A stretch of 17,754 nucleotides of DNA, taken from the NCBI GenBank assembly GCA_018609935.1, contig JAHENH010000164.1, positions 1 through 17,754 of the forward strand, given 5' to 3'. Numbering within the stretch: position 1 is the stretch's first letter; the number at the start of each line of letters is the position of its first letter. The translations under genes were made by a program, and so were the position numbers. The DNA is from Halobacteriales archaeon. GTDB taxonomy: Archaea > Halobacteriota > Halobacteria > Halorutilales > JAHENH01. Below, piece by piece: positions 16,010 to 17,754 of this stretch. The notes under the pieces were generated by a model. That model ran no database searches and had not been told where the DNA came from. It saw nothing but the letters and a program-made list of their open reading frames with translations.

Positions 16010-16441
16010 ATGAATACTTCAAATTTTAAAGATATTAGGGATAAAAGACTAAAAATTACTGGCGGTTTATTTGCATGTATTCTTGCATTACTTCATCTAT
16101 TACATCCGACACATGGTATTAGTAAACTAATCCTTATTTTTCTATCAGATATTGAGCTGATAGTTTCTACCCCTCGTCCTTTAGCGTTTTTTCTATCAGC
16201 TATAGCTATAATAATAGGAATAAACCTTGTTTGGTTTGGATACCAAGAAAAACCAATCTATATCTTGGGTATAATTTTGATGTTAGTCTATATAGTTGGA
16301 TATTTTAGTTGGCATCTATCAGGACATGACGGATTTCTACCGGGTAGAGAACCACTTCTCCATGGTCAATCAGTCGGTTCATTAACAGGAGAGATAATAA
16401 GAGATAGCTCAAGAATAGGAGAAATAATCGAAAAAGAATAA
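16010..16441 (+). CDS. Small histidine-rich membrane protein
   Basis: A 143-residue protein with three clear membrane segments: about 15-33, 57-76 and 82-101. Histidines cluster at the segment ends: H29, H32 and H35 (HLLHPTHG), H102 and H106 (WHLSGHDG) and H118 (LLHGQ). These are unusual for such a short protein and could pass or bind a metal at the membrane. Haloarchaea carry similar small membrane proteins (HLLHPT and a later WH motif, from memory), often without a named function. It lies 34 bases after the P19-like gene on the same strand, so it is probably part of the same system, though it may also have its own promoter. It is not an Ftr1/EfeU permease: it lacks the REGLE motifs and is too short. 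Its C-terminal 35 residues are charged and cytoplasmic or extracellular. Confidence 0.7.
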   Translation: MNTSNFKDIRDKRLKITGGLFACILALLHLLHPTHGISKLILIFLSDIELIVSTPRPLAFFLSAIAIIIGINLVWFGYQEKPIYILGIILMLVYIVGYFSWHLSGHDGFLPGREPLLHGQSVGSLTGEIIRDSSRIGEIIEKE

Positions 16442-16831
16442 GAACTTACCGAAAGAGAAAAAATGTTCCTCTATGGATTACTTGGGGGGTGTTACTTCAC
16501 CACAGACACAAGGGAGAAGCAGAGAACTCCCAAGTGTCGGAAAGAGATGCTGAACAATAATAGAACTAGTGGAAGGCAGAGAAGAACAAATAATACGTGG
16601 TTTATGACGTTAGGATATACTCTATCATGGAAGAGGGCATGTGTAATTTGAAAGGGAGATTTGACCCGATTTCTGTTCTCAGTTGAGATCTAGGTCTGCG
16701 AGTAGAACGAATTTCCTTCCGTTGTAACCTGATAATAACAGTATCTCTTCCTCTAAAAAGGACGTCACGAGTGTACTAGTTTTTACTGGATTCAATACTA
16801 TCTAAAGTATGTCCAAATTCAGAAACAGCAG
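16442..16831. other. GC-richer intergenic region without a recognised gene
   Basis: About 390 bases with a composition between the AT-rich left side and the GC-rich aldehyde dehydrogenase. A 62-codon open frame at 16463-16651 has no protein-like pattern and is not called. AGGACGTCACGAG at 16759-16771 resembles the tail of the IS605-type right ends seen elsewhere, but the C-rich and G-rich arms are missing. It may be decayed mobile DNA or the left edge of an acquired segment. Confidence 0.4.
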
Positions 16832-17754
16832 TTACGCAATCCAGACTACCTTTCTGTTGACGAATTCTTTTATTCCGGGGTCGGAAAGTTCTCTGCCGTA
16901 CCCTGACTCCTTAGTACCCCCAAATGGTACACGAGGGTCCGATTTTGGAATTTGGTTCACATATACCATTCCAGCATCTATTTCCGTAGCTACCTGTTCT
17001 CCCTGTTCACTGTCTTGGGTCCATATGCTGGCACCGAGCCCAAAATCAGTATCGTTTGCTTTTTCTACTGCTTCCCTTTCTCCCGAAACACGGTACACCG
17101 CAGCTACAGGTCCAAACACTTCCTCACAGTCAGCCGGACATCCCTTGGGGACATCTGTAAGTATAGTAGGAGGATAAAAAGCCCCATCGCGGTCTAAAGG
17201 TTCTCCCCCCGTGATAGCTGTAGCTCCGGCATCTATGCTTTCTTTTACCTGACTGTGTAAATTCTCCATCAGCTCATAATCTGCCTGTGGACCTATATCA
17301 GTTTCCTCGTCCATGGGATCCCCTACTGTAAAGGAATTTATCTCTTCTACCAGATGCTCCAAAAACTCGTCGTAGACTGACTCGTGAACAATCAACCGCT
17401 TTGCTGCTATACAGGACTGGCCCCCATTCTGATTGCGTGCCCACGCAGCTTTCTCGGCTACTTTCCTGGGATCCACGTCACCTAAAACAACAAACGGATC
17501 GTTTCCACCCAACTCAAGAACCGACTTCTTCAAGTGCTTTCCTGCAACCGATCCCACAGATCTTCCGGCAGCACAGCTACCGGTAAGTGTAGCTGCCTTG
17601 ACTCTGCCGTCGGATATTATGTCATCTACCAGATCGACAGGAACCAAAGGGGATTGGAAGACTCCTTCCGGGTAACCAGCCTCCTTGAAGGCTTGTTCTA
17701 TTGTTACTGCACATTCGGGGACTCTGGGAGAATGTTTGAGAATTCCAACGTCTC
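16832..17754 (-). CDS. Aldehyde dehydrogenase, partial (succinate-semialdehyde dehydrogenase-like)
   Basis: The frame stays open to the right edge, so about 306 C-terminal residues of an enzyme of roughly 450-480 are visible and the start lies outside the window. It shows the NAD(P)-binding strand VGILKHSPRVPECA, TLTGSCAAGRSVGSVAG, the general-base Glu in LELGGNDPFVVL, the nucleophilic Cys in NGGQSCIAAKRLIV, then EEVFGPVAAVYR and PFGGTKESGYGRELS. These are the marks of an active NAD(P)+-dependent aldehyde dehydrogenase. SCIAAKR and the overall form point to the succinate-semialdehyde group, but the substrate cannot be fixed. A TTG at 17645-17647 is in frame but lies inside the conserved region, so it is not the start. 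The GC content is clearly higher than in the rest of the window, which suggests a different history. Confidence 0.9.
   Translation of the reverse strand, partial: DVGILKHSPRVPECAVTIEQAFKEAGYPEGVFQSPLVPVDLVDDIISDGRVKAATLTGSCAAGRSVGSVAGKHLKKSVLELGGNDPFVVLGDVDPRKVAEKAAWARNQNGGQSCIAAKRLIVHESVYDEFLEHLVEEINSFTVGDPMDEETDIGPQADYELMENLHSQVKESIDAGATAITGGEPLDRDGAFYPPTILTDVPKGCPADCEEVFGPVAAVYRVSGEREAVEKANDTDFGLGASIWTQDSEQGEQVATEIDAGMVYVNQIPKSDPRVPFGGTKESGYGRELSDPGIKEFVNRKVVWIA

Noticed and set aside
16463..16651. 62-codon plus-strand open frame as a gene
   Set aside because: Mixed Cys/Trp/Arg/Asn composition with no pattern, no clear promoter, and a GC-richer non-coding context.
16735..16772. Sixth IS605-like right end
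   Set aside because: Only the tail AGGACGTCACGAG matches; the paired C-rich and G-rich arms are absent.
16809..17675. Plus-strand open frames opposite the aldehyde dehydrogenase
   Set aside because: Shadows of a gene with conserved catalytic motifs on the minus strand.
1..17754. tRNA, rRNA or CRISPR arrays
   Set aside because: No cloverleaf with a GTTCRA T-loop and paired arms and no regularly spaced direct repeats were found. The only short tandem repeat is AATTAACTTC twice at 2881-2900, too small to matter.

Overview
The window looks like chromosome from an AT-rich archaeon with strong haloarchaeal affinities. This is inferred from memory of protein families and was not searched. TATA-like boxes sit about 25-45 bases before most start codons, often with little or no leader. 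Stress genes are of archaeal type (CBS-domain proteins, universal stress proteins), and there is a B-box-like zinc mini-protein. Several products (the Tat-exported DyP-like protein, the P19-like metal protein, a Na/phosphate-type carrier, PhaC, a DUF5788-like protein) match families I know mainly from haloarchaea. The low GC and lysine-rich proteins do not suit typical Halobacteria. A Methanonatronarchaeia-like or similar AT-rich halophile is possible but unproven.

Layout. 1-600: a two-CBS-domain protein. 600-1,088: GC-richer debris with two IS200/IS605-type right-end-like hairpins. 1,089-4,658: a decaying stretch containing a broken phaC (minus strand), an intact universal stress protein (plus), a broken universal stress protein (minus) and a broken Na/phosphate-type cotransporter (plus). 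4,845-8,572: an intact, translationally overlapping pair of family X DNA polymerase with PHP domain (PolX) and NAD+-dependent DNA ligase (LigA), a compact gap-filling and ligation repair operon. 8,580-8,940: a decayed TnpB relic with its right end, minus strand. 9,072-10,244: a four-CBS protein and a 51-residue zinc mini-protein. 10,245-12,400: another right-end-like hairpin, a phosphoribosyltransferase with two in-frame stops, a small gene apparently split by a further right-end-like element, and a frameshifted DUF5788-like gene. 12,393-13,624: mostly empty AT-rich DNA with two doubtful remnants. 13,625-16,441: an intact three-gene block of a Tat lipoprotein related to DyP/EfeB peroxidases, a double P19/Tp34-like metal-binding protein, and a small His-rich membrane protein. 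16,442-17,754: a clearly GC-richer segment with a partial aldehyde dehydrogenase running off the right edge.

Two themes stand out. The 13.6-16.4 kb block looks like an envelope-side iron (or heme-iron) handling system resembling EfeB plus P19, but with no visible Ftr1/EfeU permease and with the canonical DyP distal Asp replaced by Ser. The rest of the window shows heavy decay. At least five ordinary genes are disrupted by in-frame stops and single-base losses, mostly in short homopolymers, and there are five orphan IS605-like right ends, only one of them next to recognisable TnpB remains.
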